Shown here in pieces: positions 26,400 through 34,508 of a stretch of 64,000 bases of DNA (position 1 is its first letter; every line of letters starts with the position of its first letter). The translations under genes and the position numbers were made by a program. The notes under the pieces are model-generated. The model worked only from the letters and a program-made list of their open reading frames with translations. It did no database searches and was not told the origin of the DNA. The DNA is from Kordia sp. TARA_039_SRF (GTDB taxonomy: Bacteria > Bacteroidota > Bacteroidia > Flavobacteriales > Flavobacteriaceae), in the NCBI GenBank assembly GCA_006383075.2, contig SMNH02000011.1, positions 63,979-127,978 on the forward strand, written 5' to 3'.

Positions 26400-27557
26400 T
26401 TAATACATAATGGTTTTATGAGCGATAAGTTCTGTAGTTGCTAACGCTTCCGCGATTTTTCTTCCTGAGTTTCCTTCTCCGTAAATATGTTCTGAAAGCA
26501 AGCCTTTTTGCGAGATTCGTTCTTGAATAGCTTTTTTGATTTCGTTAGTATTATAAGCTACATCAACGACATTTTTTCCGCGTTTTCTTCTGTTTTGGCG
26601 TGTTCCAATGTTTACTGTTGGAACGCCAATAAACGAGCATTCTCGGATTCCTACACTAGAATTTCCAACCAAGCAATCACTGTTTTTCAACAAGTGTAAA
26701 AAATCGTTCGGCTCCATGTTTTTAAAGAAACGAATGTTTTCTGGATCAAAGTTTTCACGATAATATCGAATTCCGTTGGAAGTCCCATCCGAACCTGCAT
26801 CTACGTTTGGCCAAAACCAAAATGTTGGAATGTTAAGTTCGTGAATCGCTTTTAAGGTACATAAAACGTCTTCTCGCGCCGATTCATAACGATTCGTTTC
26901 CGGATGTTGCATCACTACCAAATAACCGTTAGAAATGTCTAAATCAGCTCCTACACCACCGTATTTTTTAATCGGATTGAAATTGTAATTGTTTGTATTT
27001 AAAACTTCTTTCGCAATATCAATCGACGGACAACCTGTGTTGATGACATATTTCGGATCTTCTCCAAGTTTTATGACTCTATCACGCGCATCTTCGGAAG
27101 CCACTAAGTGCAAATCTGCCAATTTTGTATTTGCATGACGTACTTTTTCGTCAATATTTCCCGTTACTTCGCCACCTTGAATATGCACCAATGGAATATT
27201 TTGATACGCTGCCGCAATACTTGTCGCAATCGTTTCAAATCTGTCTGCAATTGTGATAACTGCGTCTGGTTTTAGATTGTAGAATACGTTAGAAAGCTCC
27301 ATCACACCTAGTCCTGTGGTTTTTGCCATCGCGGTTGGATTTTCTCCTTCCAACACCATAAATACCTTTTCATTGATGGTGAAACCGTCTTTTTCAATGA
27401 CTTTTACAGCATTTCCGTAGCGTCCCAACAAAGCAGAACCAGCCACGACCAATTGCAATTCCAACTCTGGATGCTCTTGAATCGCCTTTAACGCAGTTTT
27501 GATTCTACTATACGATGGTCGCGCAGTTACTACGGCACATATTTTTCGTTTGTTCAT
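26400..27557 (-). CDS. neuC: UDP-GlcNAc 2-epimerase, hydrolysing (NeuC-type)
   Basis: Converts UDP-N-acetylglucosamine (or the GDP analogue) to ManNAc, the six-carbon precursor of nonulosonic acids. 385 residues from ATG 27557 (MNKRKICAVVTARPSYSRIK); codons further upstream come from a repeat and are not counted. Motifs: TARPSYSRIK (11-20), ITIADRFETIATSIAA (~95-110), HIQGGEVTGNIDEKVRHANTK (~118-138) and DCLVGNSSVGIRE (~290-302). No dehydratase or aminotransferase of the legionaminate or pseudaminate routes is present, so a Neu5Ac-type product is most economical. Confidence 0.88.
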   Translation of the reverse strand: MNKRKICAVVTARPSYSRIKTALKAIQEHPELELQLVVAGSALLGRYGNAVKVIEKDGFTINEKVFMVLEGENPTAMAKTTGLGVMELSNVFYNLKPDAVITIADRFETIATSIAAAYQNIPLVHIQGGEVTGNIDEKVRHANTKLADLHLVASEDARDRVIKLGEDPKYVINTGCPSIDIAKEVLNTNNYNFNPIKKYGGVGADLDISNGYLVVMQHPETNRYESAREDVLCTLKAIHELNIPTFWFWPNVDAGSDGTSNGIRYYRENFDPENIRFFKNMEPNDFLHLLKNSDCLVGNSSVGIRECSFIGVPTVNIGTRQNRRKRGKNVVDVAYNTNEIKKAIQERISQKGLLSEHIYGEGNSGRKIAEALATTELIAHKTIMY

Positions 27558-27772
27558 TTTTTTGTGTTGTCTGTTCTTCGTTATTCGTCTATTTGTTGAT
27601 TTGTTTTTTGTTTCCAACCGTCAGTTCGAGTGAAATTCTGAAAGAATTTTGTATCGAGAACAGCTTTGAAATTCTAATACTTATTACATCATAGTAGTTC
27701 TCGATACTAATTTGCTCCGTAAATTCACTCGAACTGACGTTTGCCGTAATTCAACATTCATCATTTAGCATT
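27558..27772. repeat. Composite intergenic repeat C
   Basis: This short form carries a GTGTTGTCTG tract, TCGTTATTCGTCTATTTG, and a palindrome at 27618-27741 with outer arms CGTCAGTTCGAGTG / CACTCGAACTGACG (perfect) and inner arms GTATCGAGAA / TTCTCGATAC. An ATTCAACATTCATCATT tract runs to the stop codon of neuB. It separates neuB from neuC. Confidence 0.8.
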
Positions 27773-28777
27773 TCAAACAACATCCTCTTCATTTAAAAAA
27801 TCCCACTGCTTCATGTCTTTTGTTAGTTTTTTTCCGATGACTTCTTGAAATTTTGAAGCTAAGATTCCGTATTTTTTTGGCTTTTTGGCTTCTAAATCAT
27901 TAAAAGTCAATTTGTGTCCTTTGGGTAAATCCTTATTAACTGCTAAGGATTTTTCAAAGATTTGCTTTAATTCTGTGTATTGTGAATTGTCTTTTTTGTC
28001 AATCGGATGATTCAAAGCTTCGTCAATGTTTCGAACGGCGTTGACTAATTGTGTCGTTTCTTGCATGGTTAAAGACGATTTTGCATCTGGACCAAACATT
28101 TCTTTGTCAAAAACCACATGAAATTCCAAGATTTCTGCTCCTAAGGTCGCTGCCGCAATTCCCGCTTCGATTCCTGCTGAATGGTCAGAGAATCCAATCT
28201 TAACTTGGTAACGTTCTTTCAATTCTTGAATCACATTTAATCCAAATTGTTTCGGTTGTGTCGGATATGACGTTGTGCATTGTAAAATGGAGAATTCGCA
28301 GTTTTTTTCTTTGAGAAACGCCACAGTTGCATCCAATTCTGCAAAAGAACTCATTCCCGAAGAAATGACAATCGGTTTTCCTGTATTCGCAATTTTTTCC
28401 AACAATAAAAAGTTATTGACTTCCCCAGAACCAACTTTGTAATATTTCACACCAACTTCTTCCAACAAATCCACCGCTGCATTGCTAAATGGCGAGGATA
28501 AAAAATCCAATCCAACGTCATCACAATGCGCTTTTAACCCTTTCCACTGTTCCAATGAAAATTCCATACGTTGCCAGTATTCATAACGCGTCGCATCTTG
28601 CTTGGAGAATTTTACGCGAAATGGCTCGTGAATGCTACTTTCCGCCGCAGCGATATGCGTCTGAAATTTAATCGCATCAGCACCCGTTTTCGCCACAGCA
28701 TCAATGTACGCATGCGCCATTCCTAGGCTTCCGTCATGTGCTTGCGCGATTTCTGCTATGATGTAGGTTGTTTTCAT
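27773..28777 (-). CDS. neuB: Nonulosonic acid synthase (NeuB-type)
   Basis: Condenses ManNAc (or a related sugar) with phosphoenolpyruvate. 334 residues: the TIM-barrel part covers about 1-265 with EIAQAHDGSLGMAHAYIDA (8-26), GADAIKFQTH (32-41), GSGEVNNFLLLEKIA (~117-131), PIVISSGMSS (~135-144) and a GFSDHSAGIEAGIAAATLGA run (~196-215). A C-terminal SAF/antifreeze-like domain (~270-330) completes substrate binding. These are the hallmarks of the NeuB/SpsE family. Order in the transcript is neuB, neuC, neuA, each separated by a composite repeat. Confidence 0.9.
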   Translation of the reverse strand: MKTTYIIAEIAQAHDGSLGMAHAYIDAVAKTGADAIKFQTHIAAAESSIHEPFRVKFSKQDATRYEYWQRMEFSLEQWKGLKAHCDDVGLDFLSSPFSNAAVDLLEEVGVKYYKVGSGEVNNFLLLEKIANTGKPIVISSGMSSFAELDATVAFLKEKNCEFSILQCTTSYPTQPKQFGLNVIQELKERYQVKIGFSDHSAGIEAGIAAATLGAEILEFHVVFDKEMFGPDAKSSLTMQETTQLVNAVRNIDEALNHPIDKKDNSQYTELKQIFEKSLAVNKDLPKGHKLTFNDLEAKKPKKYGILASKFQEVIGKKLTKDMKQWDFLNEEDVV

Positions 28778-29037
28778 TTTTTTAGGTGTTGAATGTTAGG
28801 TTTTGGGTTGCTTTGCTTTTTGGTTGCTTGTTTTTTGTCTATTCGTCAATTTGTCTTGAATCCTGACTCCTGATTCTTGACTCTAAAATCTAGTTTCAAT
28901 ACTATGCTCCAAACGTCAGTTCGAGTGGAATTCTGAAAGAATTTTGTATCGAGAACAGCTTTGAAATTCATATGTTTTTACTTCGTAGTACTTCTCGATA
29001 CTTTTTTCCTTCGGTGACGCTTGCCGTAATTCAACAT
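28778..29037. repeat. Composite intergenic repeat D
   Basis: GGTGTTGAATG/GGTTTTGGGTTGC tracts, TTTGCTTTTTGGTTGCTTG and TCTATTCGTCAATTTGTC, CCTGACTCCTGATTCTTGAC, then a palindrome at 28912-29021. Its right outer arm is shortened (CCTTCGGTGACGC in place of CACTCGAACTGACG). A degenerate ATTCAACATTCA tract runs to the stop of the next gene. Confidence 0.78.
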
Positions 29038-30252
29038 TCATGATTCAAAATTCAACATTTTACAAAACGTCTGCAGCTTCTCCACTTGTTTTGCTACCGT
29101 AAATACTTCATCAAACGTTTTTCGTGCGTTGTTGCCTGTAAATATCCGCTTTTCTGTGTTGTTATACAAATCTATCAATTGCTGTGTCATTTGTGGTAAA
29201 TCGTTACACAACATACTATTTTGTTCATGAACGACTTCTGGATAACAACTCGCCGCAGCTTTGGTACTGACCAAGACTTGCGCATAGTTGAATACTAACG
29301 GAATTCGTGTGCGAGTTCCTGTGTTGTATTCCCACGGAATGATATGTAAATCGTAGGGTTTTAGAACGGTTTGCAAATCTTCCACGAAACCTAAACATTC
29401 TATGTTTTCGTCTTTTAATTGTTTTTTGAGCGATTCGGAAGCGTATTTGAGATTTCCGATAACTTTAAGTTTGACGTTTGGAATTTGTGCTTTTAAATCC
29501 TTCCAACAGACTTCTAAAAAACGTTCCAATCCGATGCGATTTGCTGTCGTCCCCATTCCGCCTAAGTGTACTATTGACGGTATTTTTGCGTCGTTTTTAG
29601 CTAATTCCACTTTTTTATAGGTCAACGGAATGTACAATGCGTTTTTGTTTCCGTAGTCTTTGATTTCTTGCGTTTCTGTAAAAGAAGCGGACACACATGC
29701 TGAAACACTTTTGACCAAATCCAATTCAACACGCTTTTTTTGCTTGAGATGGAATTTTTGGATGAACGAAAGTTTGCTTTTGAGCTTTCGCAACTTGAAT
29801 TCCCAATCGTGATGTGCGTAAACTATTGGAATGTTGAGTTTGGAATAGTTCGCCAAAATCGCCGTCCAACGCCATTCTGCCCATACGAGATTGATGTTAT
29901 TTTCTTTAATATATTTTTTTAGAATTTTTTCATTGGTTGAATTCACAAAGAAATATTCAAATTTTTCAGGCTGAAATAGTGCCGTTTTGATTCTGCTAAC
30001 TATTCCTTTAGGGTGAATTTGCGCGACTTGAAAGTGTTGTATTTCCGTATATAATCCATCAATTTCTTGAATATACTCTGAATTGACATCTGACGAAAGT
30101 CTTGCCTTTTTCCCATCTTGAAAATCCACCAATAACACATGCACTTTGTAATTTAACTTCGCCAATAATTGCAAATGACTGAAATAGACGGACGCGCCGC
30201 CGTTGGCGTTTGGAGAAATTTTCGTGTTATTTACTAGAAAAAGCACATTCAT
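29038..30252 (-). CDS. GT-B (GT4-like) glycosyltransferase
   Basis: 404 residues from ATG 30252 (MNVLFLVNNTKISPNANGGA); the frame is open further upstream but that region codes for the preceding gene. Start and stop share ATGA with the upstream GT2, so translation is coupled. The N-terminal domain has NGGASVYFSHLQLL (~16-29). The C-terminal half shows VHLGGMGTTANRIGLERFLE (~225-244) and a segment HIIPWEYNTGTRTRIPLVFNYA (~301-322) in place of the classical EAMA motif, as in some galactosyl- or sialyl-type GT4 relatives. Specificity unknown. Confidence 0.78.
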   Translation of the reverse strand: MNVLFLVNNTKISPNANGGASVYFSHLQLLAKLNYKVHVLLVDFQDGKKARLSSDVNSEYIQEIDGLYTEIQHFQVAQIHPKGIVSRIKTALFQPEKFEYFFVNSTNEKILKKYIKENNINLVWAEWRWTAILANYSKLNIPIVYAHHDWEFKLRKLKSKLSFIQKFHLKQKKRVELDLVKSVSACVSASFTETQEIKDYGNKNALYIPLTYKKVELAKNDAKIPSIVHLGGMGTTANRIGLERFLEVCWKDLKAQIPNVKLKVIGNLKYASESLKKQLKDENIECLGFVEDLQTVLKPYDLHIIPWEYNTGTRTRIPLVFNYAQVLVSTKAAASCYPEVVHEQNSMLCNDLPQMTQQLIDLYNNTEKRIFTGNNARKTFDEVFTVAKQVEKLQTFCKMLNFES

Positions 30253-31109
30253 CACAGAAAGTATTTGTTTAGAAAACCGAGTCCGTTTACGATGAAAATA
30301 CGTGCTAGTTTTGATTTTATCGCGATTATTTTTGGACTTCCCCATTTTTTATGGAAAATGATGTGTCCTTGTAATAGTTTTTTTCGTTCCAACATCCAGC
30401 GGTTTTGCTCAGTGTAGATATATTTTGGAATGTCCTTTTCGGGAATATCTACATCGTCAAAAAAGGCACTTTTCTTTTTTTCGAGTTCTTTCGAGACTTT
30501 ACTTTCTAAGTGTGAAACCTCAGAATTTGCCACCAATACGTGTTGTTGTCCGTATTTCTGTAGCATCAAACTGTAATCATCATCTGCATAGAAAAAACTA
30601 AAACGTTCGTCCAACAAACCTGTTTTGTCAAATAGTGATTTTTCCGCGATAATGCACCAACCTACAATATGTCGCCTGACTTTGTATCCAAATTGATAGC
30701 TTTCGCCGTTAAAAAAGGTTTTTGGCGTGAATTTACTATCATAATCTACGGGACAAAATGATTGCACTTTTGGATATTGTTTTTTGACTTTTAAAATCTC
30801 TGTCAACCAGTTTTTTTGAAAGATGAGATCATTATTGAATAAACCTACAAAATCGCCCGAAGCGGCTTTAATTCCTATGTTTAGAAACTTGTGAAAGTTA
30901 AATTCTTCCATTGGAATGATAACTTTTACATAGTCAGGAAATTGATACTCAGACTCATGAATTTGCTTGTTGCTTTCAATCAACAAGACTTCAAAATTGA
31001 TGTCGGAATTCTCGTTTTCGGAAGTTATCATACTTTCAATACACTGTAGCGTCATGTCGAAAATCGATTGACTTTTAGTGTTGGACAGTATGATGGCAGA
31101 AAATAACAT
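30252..31109 (-). CDS. GT2 glycosyltransferase
   Basis: 285 residues. GT-A start FSAIILSNTKSQSIFDMTLQ (3-22), IESNKQIHESEY (~46-57), and NND in GDFVGLFNNDLIFQKNW (~84-100) in the position where most members have DxD. Rhamnosyl- and related transferases of this subfamily use NND. One base separates it from the upstream methyltransferase. Confidence 0.83.
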   Translation of the reverse strand: MLFSAIILSNTKSQSIFDMTLQCIESMITSENENSDINFEVLLIESNKQIHESEYQFPDYVKVIIPMEEFNFHKFLNIGIKAASGDFVGLFNNDLIFQKNWLTEILKVKKQYPKVQSFCPVDYDSKFTPKTFFNGESYQFGYKVRRHIVGWCIIAEKSLFDKTGLLDERFSFFYADDDYSLMLQKYGQQHVLVANSEVSHLESKVSKELEKKKSAFFDDVDIPEKDIPKYIYTEQNRWMLERKKLLQGHIIFHKKWGSPKIIAIKSKLARIFIVNGLGFLNKYFL

Positions 31110-31110
31110 G

Positions 31111-31758
31111 TTATTTTTTTACACAGCGAAATACGTACTGAAATGTAAAGAAGTTTTTAAATAATCCCAATTTTCTGAGAATTCTTGGAATGAGCGGAAA
31201 TCCGCCTTTGTAAGCGCTGTAGCGTTCTACACGTGTGAGTTTTTCTATGTTCATATTGGCCTGGTCTACCAAATCTTCAATGTTTTTGAGTGTGAACCAG
31301 CGCATGTGAGTTTTATCGTATAATCCGCTAGGTTCGTACGGAAATTTTCCTTTAAACACCAAGTGTTTGATGGTTTCTAAATGCTGTACATTTGGCAAGG
31401 AAATAATCATTTTTCCCGTAGATTTTAAGGATTTTTCCAATTCCGACAATACATACCACGGATCAATCAGGTGTTCTAACACATCGCCTAAAATGATATA
31501 ATCAAAATCCTCACCTTTAAAACTATTCAACAATTCTTGGTCTTCAATGCTTTTTTCAATGACGTTTGTGATGTTTTGTTTGGCGTTTTTTACAGATTCT
31601 TCATGCGTTTCCACACCAATGACTTCTGTTGCCATTCCTTGGTCGAGAAGCCATTTTCCATTGATTCCGTTGGAACAACCGACATCCAAGACTTTTAGAT
31701 TTTCGCCTTCGATGAGCGAAATGATATCTTTTCGAAGTTTTATGTAGGCTTGATTCAT
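31111..31758 (-). CDS. SAM-dependent methyltransferase
   Basis: 215 residues: VLDVGCSNGINGKWLLDQG (motif I, ~22-40), EVIGVETHEE (~42-51) and DYIILGDVLEHLIDPWYVLS (~81-100). It has the glycan/UbiE-like class I fold. It lies seven bases from the ABC exporter ATPase. In ABC-dependent O-antigen systems such a methyltransferase can cap the chain and set length; here that is an inference from position and from the exporter's extra C-terminal domain. Confidence 0.85.
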   Translation of the reverse strand: MNQAYIKLRKDIISLIEGENLKVLDVGCSNGINGKWLLDQGMATEVIGVETHEESVKNAKQNITNVIEKSIEDQELLNSFKGEDFDYIILGDVLEHLIDPWYVLSELEKSLKSTGKMIISLPNVQHLETIKHLVFKGKFPYEPSGLYDKTHMRWFTLKNIEDLVDQANMNIEKLTRVERYSAYKGGFPLIPRILRKLGLFKNFFTFQYVFRCVKK

Positions 31759-31765
31759 GTTCAGA

Positions 31766-33094
31766 TTAGTTTTTGTCTAACGGTTCTTTTTTGATGGTCC
31801 AATTTAACATCGGACGCAGAATTCCTGGCCATTTTCCAGCATACGGTCCGCGGACGCCATCGCCAGTCGTATCATCAAATACTTCAAAACTAAGCAAATT
31901 GTCTTCTACCGCGTGAATGATTTCTGGATTGTAATTTCCAACTGCAACCAATAAACTAAATTGCCCTTCCGCTAAGAAATGACGCGGAATTGTACAAGTT
32001 GCTGTCACAATTCCTTTGTTCTTTTTATCGTGATAATTGAGCCAATCTGGCGCGTTGAATTCGTTGGAAGCAAATAAACGCTGTCCACGCTCGCTTATCA
32101 CGTGAATAATCGCTGTATTGTGATATTCCGTATTCAAATCCCAGTATTCAACATCTATAAAAATATCATCGCGCACGCTAAAACGATTGCACAATTCGCC
32201 TTTCTCATTGCGAATAGCAGCACTTTTTAAACGACCAAAATCGTTTCCTGGTGCCGTTTCCATGCGTTCCCACTCGTGATATGGTTTCGTATCCAATCCT
32301 TGATTGAGATATTCTTGAATGGCTTTATCGGTATCACCATCAAAAATGACTTCACCGTCAGCCAAAACAACTGTGCGTTGCGTTAATTTTTGAATGGCGT
32401 CCATATCGTGACTTACAAATAAAACCGTTCTACCTTCACCTTTGGCAATGTCTTGCATTTTTCCAATGGCTTTTTTTTGAAATTCCGCATCGCCAACAGC
32501 TAATACTTCATCTACCACTAAAATTTCAGGTTCTAAATGTGCTGCGACGGCAAAAGCCAAACGCACTTTCATTCCTGAAGAATAGCGCTTTACAGGTGTC
32601 TCTACATAGCGTTGTACACCTGCAAATTCTACAATTTCGTCAAATTTTGATTTGATTTCCGCTTTGGTCATTCCCAAAATAGCGCCATTGAGGAATATAT
32701 TTTCTTTTCCAGTTAATTCTGGATGAAATCCTGTTCCAACTTCCAATAATGAAGCAATGCGACCTTTGGAACGAATGATTCCTTTTGTCGGCATCGTGAC
32801 TTTGGAGAGAATTTTAAGCAAGGTAGATTTTCCCGCACCGTTTTTCCCGATGATTCCTAATACTTCTCCTCTACGCACATCAAAACTTACGTCTTTGATT
32901 GCCCATACATAGTTGGATTTTCCAACAGTATTTCGTTTGTTTCGTTCACCAATTCGTGTGTACGGATCTTCTTTTCCACGAATTTTATGCCACCAACGGT
33001 TTAAATCGTGACTGATGGTTCCTGTACCAATCACGCCCAAACGGTATTGTTTGGATAGGTTTTCTACACGTAATATGACTTCTTTCTCCTGCAT
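31766..33094 (-). CDS. wzt: ABC polysaccharide exporter, ATP-binding subunit (Wzt-type)
   Basis: Powers export of a lipid-linked glycan. 442 residues: Walker A GKNGAGKST at ~83-91, signature YSSGM at ~171-175, Walker B ILVVDE at ~191-196. The C-terminal ~170 residues (from about RLKSAAIRNEKGE) form a Wzt-C type beta-sandwich, the domain that in known exporters recognises the non-reducing chain end. An N-terminal insert between the first strand and Walker A (about 25-65) is typical of this subfamily. It overlaps wzm by one base. Confidence 0.92.
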   Translation of the reverse strand: MQEKEVILRVENLSKQYRLGVIGTGTISHDLNRWWHKIRGKEDPYTRIGERNKRNTVGKSNYVWAIKDVSFDVRRGEVLGIIGKNGAGKSTLLKILSKVTMPTKGIIRSKGRIASLLEVGTGFHPELTGKENIFLNGAILGMTKAEIKSKFDEIVEFAGVQRYVETPVKRYSSGMKVRLAFAVAAHLEPEILVVDEVLAVGDAEFQKKAIGKMQDIAKGEGRTVLFVSHDMDAIQKLTQRTVVLADGEVIFDGDTDKAIQEYLNQGLDTKPYHEWERMETAPGNDFGRLKSAAIRNEKGELCNRFSVRDDIFIDVEYWDLNTEYHNTAIIHVISERGQRLFASNEFNAPDWLNYHDKKNKGIVTATCTIPRHFLAEGQFSLLVAVGNYNPEIIHAVEDNLLSFEVFDDTTGDGVRGPYAGKWPGILRPMLNWTIKKEPLDKN

Positions 33095-33960
33095 TATACC
33101 GTGTCTATAAAATTACGTTCTGTTTTGTTGAAAATTATCAAACCGAATAAAAATACGGCAACTGAGATTCCTAACGTGAGAAATATAAATCCCAAATCAA
33201 ATTTTCCTTGTTGAAATACCATGTATCGAAACGATTCGATGACTCTTGCGAGCGGATTGTATTCTACTATCCACGAAACGTACGATGGTAGTTTTTGTGA
33301 GACAATCGCAAGTGGATACATCACGGCTGAAACATACATTAAGAGTTGAATTCCGAATTGCACCAAAAAGGTTAAATCGCGGTATTTTGTCACCATTGAG
33401 GAAATAATCATTCCCAATCCCAAACCTAACATTCCCATGATGAAAACGATTAATGGCAATAATAGTAAGTATGGTGAAATGCTTCCTGCGCTTCCTTCCA
33501 TCGCAAAAAAGATATAAAATACTATAAAAATTAGGACTTGAATTCCAAATTTTAAAAGGTTGGAAACGGTAATCGATAACGGCATGATGACTCTCGGAAA
33601 GTACACTTTTCCAAAGATATTTTCGTTTTTCTTGAAGGTATCAGAGGTTGCTTTTAGACATTCTGCAAAGTAATTCCAAATGGTAATTCCCGCAAGGTTG
33701 AAAAGAAAAGCATTTACCGTTCCTGTATTGATATCGGCGATTCCGTTAAAAACAAGCGTAAAAATTACAGACGTCAATAACGGTTGAATTAGATACCACA
33801 ACGGACCTAATACGGTTTGTTTGTACAACGTCACCACATCACGGCGAACAAAAAGCATCAATAAGTCGCGATATTGCCAAATTTCTTTGAATTTGAAATC
33901 GAGCAGATTGCTTTTTGGCGATATTTCAAATAACCACGTATGTTTTTGGGGCTTGTCCAA
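33094..33960 (-). CDS. wzm: ABC polysaccharide exporter, permease (Wzm-type)
   Basis: 288 residues, ABC-2 type permease with six predicted helices. Family features are DLLMLFVRRDVVTLYKQTVLGPLWYLIQPL near the N-terminus (about 31-60), an FAECLKATSDTF segment and a late VEYNPLARVIESFRYMVFQ loop (~231-249). The start is TTG 33960; an in-frame stop lies a few codons upstream and no ATG is available. It pairs with the overlapping ATPase gene. Confidence 0.9.
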   Translation of the reverse strand: MDKPQKHTWLFEISPKSNLLDFKFKEIWQYRDLLMLFVRRDVVTLYKQTVLGPLWYLIQPLLTSVIFTLVFNGIADINTGTVNAFLFNLAGITIWNYFAECLKATSDTFKKNENIFGKVYFPRVIMPLSITVSNLLKFGIQVLIFIVFYIFFAMEGSAGSISPYLLLLPLIVFIMGMLGLGLGMIISSMVTKYRDLTFLVQFGIQLLMYVSAVMYPLAIVSQKLPSYVSWIVEYNPLARVIESFRYMVFQQGKFDLGFIFLTLGISVAVFLFGLIIFNKTERNFIDTV

Positions 33961-33977
33961 ACGGATTGCTTTTTAGG

Positions 33978-34352
33978 TTACCAAATGTTTTCTAAATCCT
34001 TTTTTGTATACGTATGATTGCGTTCTACAAACGTTGTGTTTTTTTTGTTTTTGAGCTTTAGACTGCTGTTTTTGGAGAATAGTCGTGATAATACGGCAAA
34101 AGGCGTCAAAAAGATAAAAAATACTAATGACAGAATGATTCGCGTATTTATCCAACCAAGTGCTAAAGCAAACTTTTCCCAAACCCATACAATGGCACTT
34201 TCAATGAAAAAAGACAAAATACCAACACTTAATGCAATGATGAATAATACTTTTGCAGCTGTAGCATATTCTGTTCTAAAATGCAGATAGGTTGCAATGA
34301 GCAAAAAACCCATTACCATGACCAATATAACTTTTGAATTGCTTTCTTTCAT
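33978..34352 (-). CDS. SxtJ-family membrane protein
   Basis: 124 residues: two N-terminal helices (about 7-25 and 33-52), a WVWEKFALALGWINTRIILS segment that is characteristic of SxtJ proteins (~56-75), a third helix, and a basic tail. Function unknown. SxtJ proteins recur beside carbamoyltransferases and DUF5989 peptides in saxitoxin-like and polysaccharide clusters, as here, which implies a role linked to carbamoyl transfer at the membrane. Confidence 0.8.
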   Translation of the reverse strand: MKESNSKVILVMVMGFLLIATYLHFRTEYATAAKVLFIIALSVGILSFFIESAIVWVWEKFALALGWINTRIILSLVFFIFLTPFAVLSRLFSKNSSLKLKNKKNTTFVERNHTYTKKDLENIW

Positions 34353-34355
34353 CTT

Positions 34356-34505
34356 TTAGAATAATGTGTAGATAAATGGTGCAATCGCTGATCCACCGCC
34401 TAATACCAAGATGATTCCTAGTAATAGTAATACAATAATCATTGGCAAAAGCCAGAATTTTTTTCGTTCTTTTAAGAATCTGAATAGATCTTTTAAAAAC
34501 TCCAT
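34356..34505 (-). CDS. DUF5989 membrane peptide
   Basis: A 49-residue peptide starting at ATG 34505 (MEFLKDLFRFLKERKKFWLL) with one helix and the conserved GGGSAIAPFIYTLF ending of the DUF5989 family. Three bases separate it from the SGNH gene and three from sxtJ. Function unknown; it is regularly found between a carbamoyltransferase and SxtJ, and that order is kept here. Confidence 0.85.
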   Translation of the reverse strand: MEFLKDLFRFLKERKKFWLLPMIIVLLLLGIILVLGGGSAIAPFIYTLF

Positions 34506-34508
34506 ATT

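Noticed and set aside
27558-27617. N-terminal extension of NeuC
   Set aside because: The 20 extra codons are composite-repeat sequence; family conservation begins at ATG 27557.
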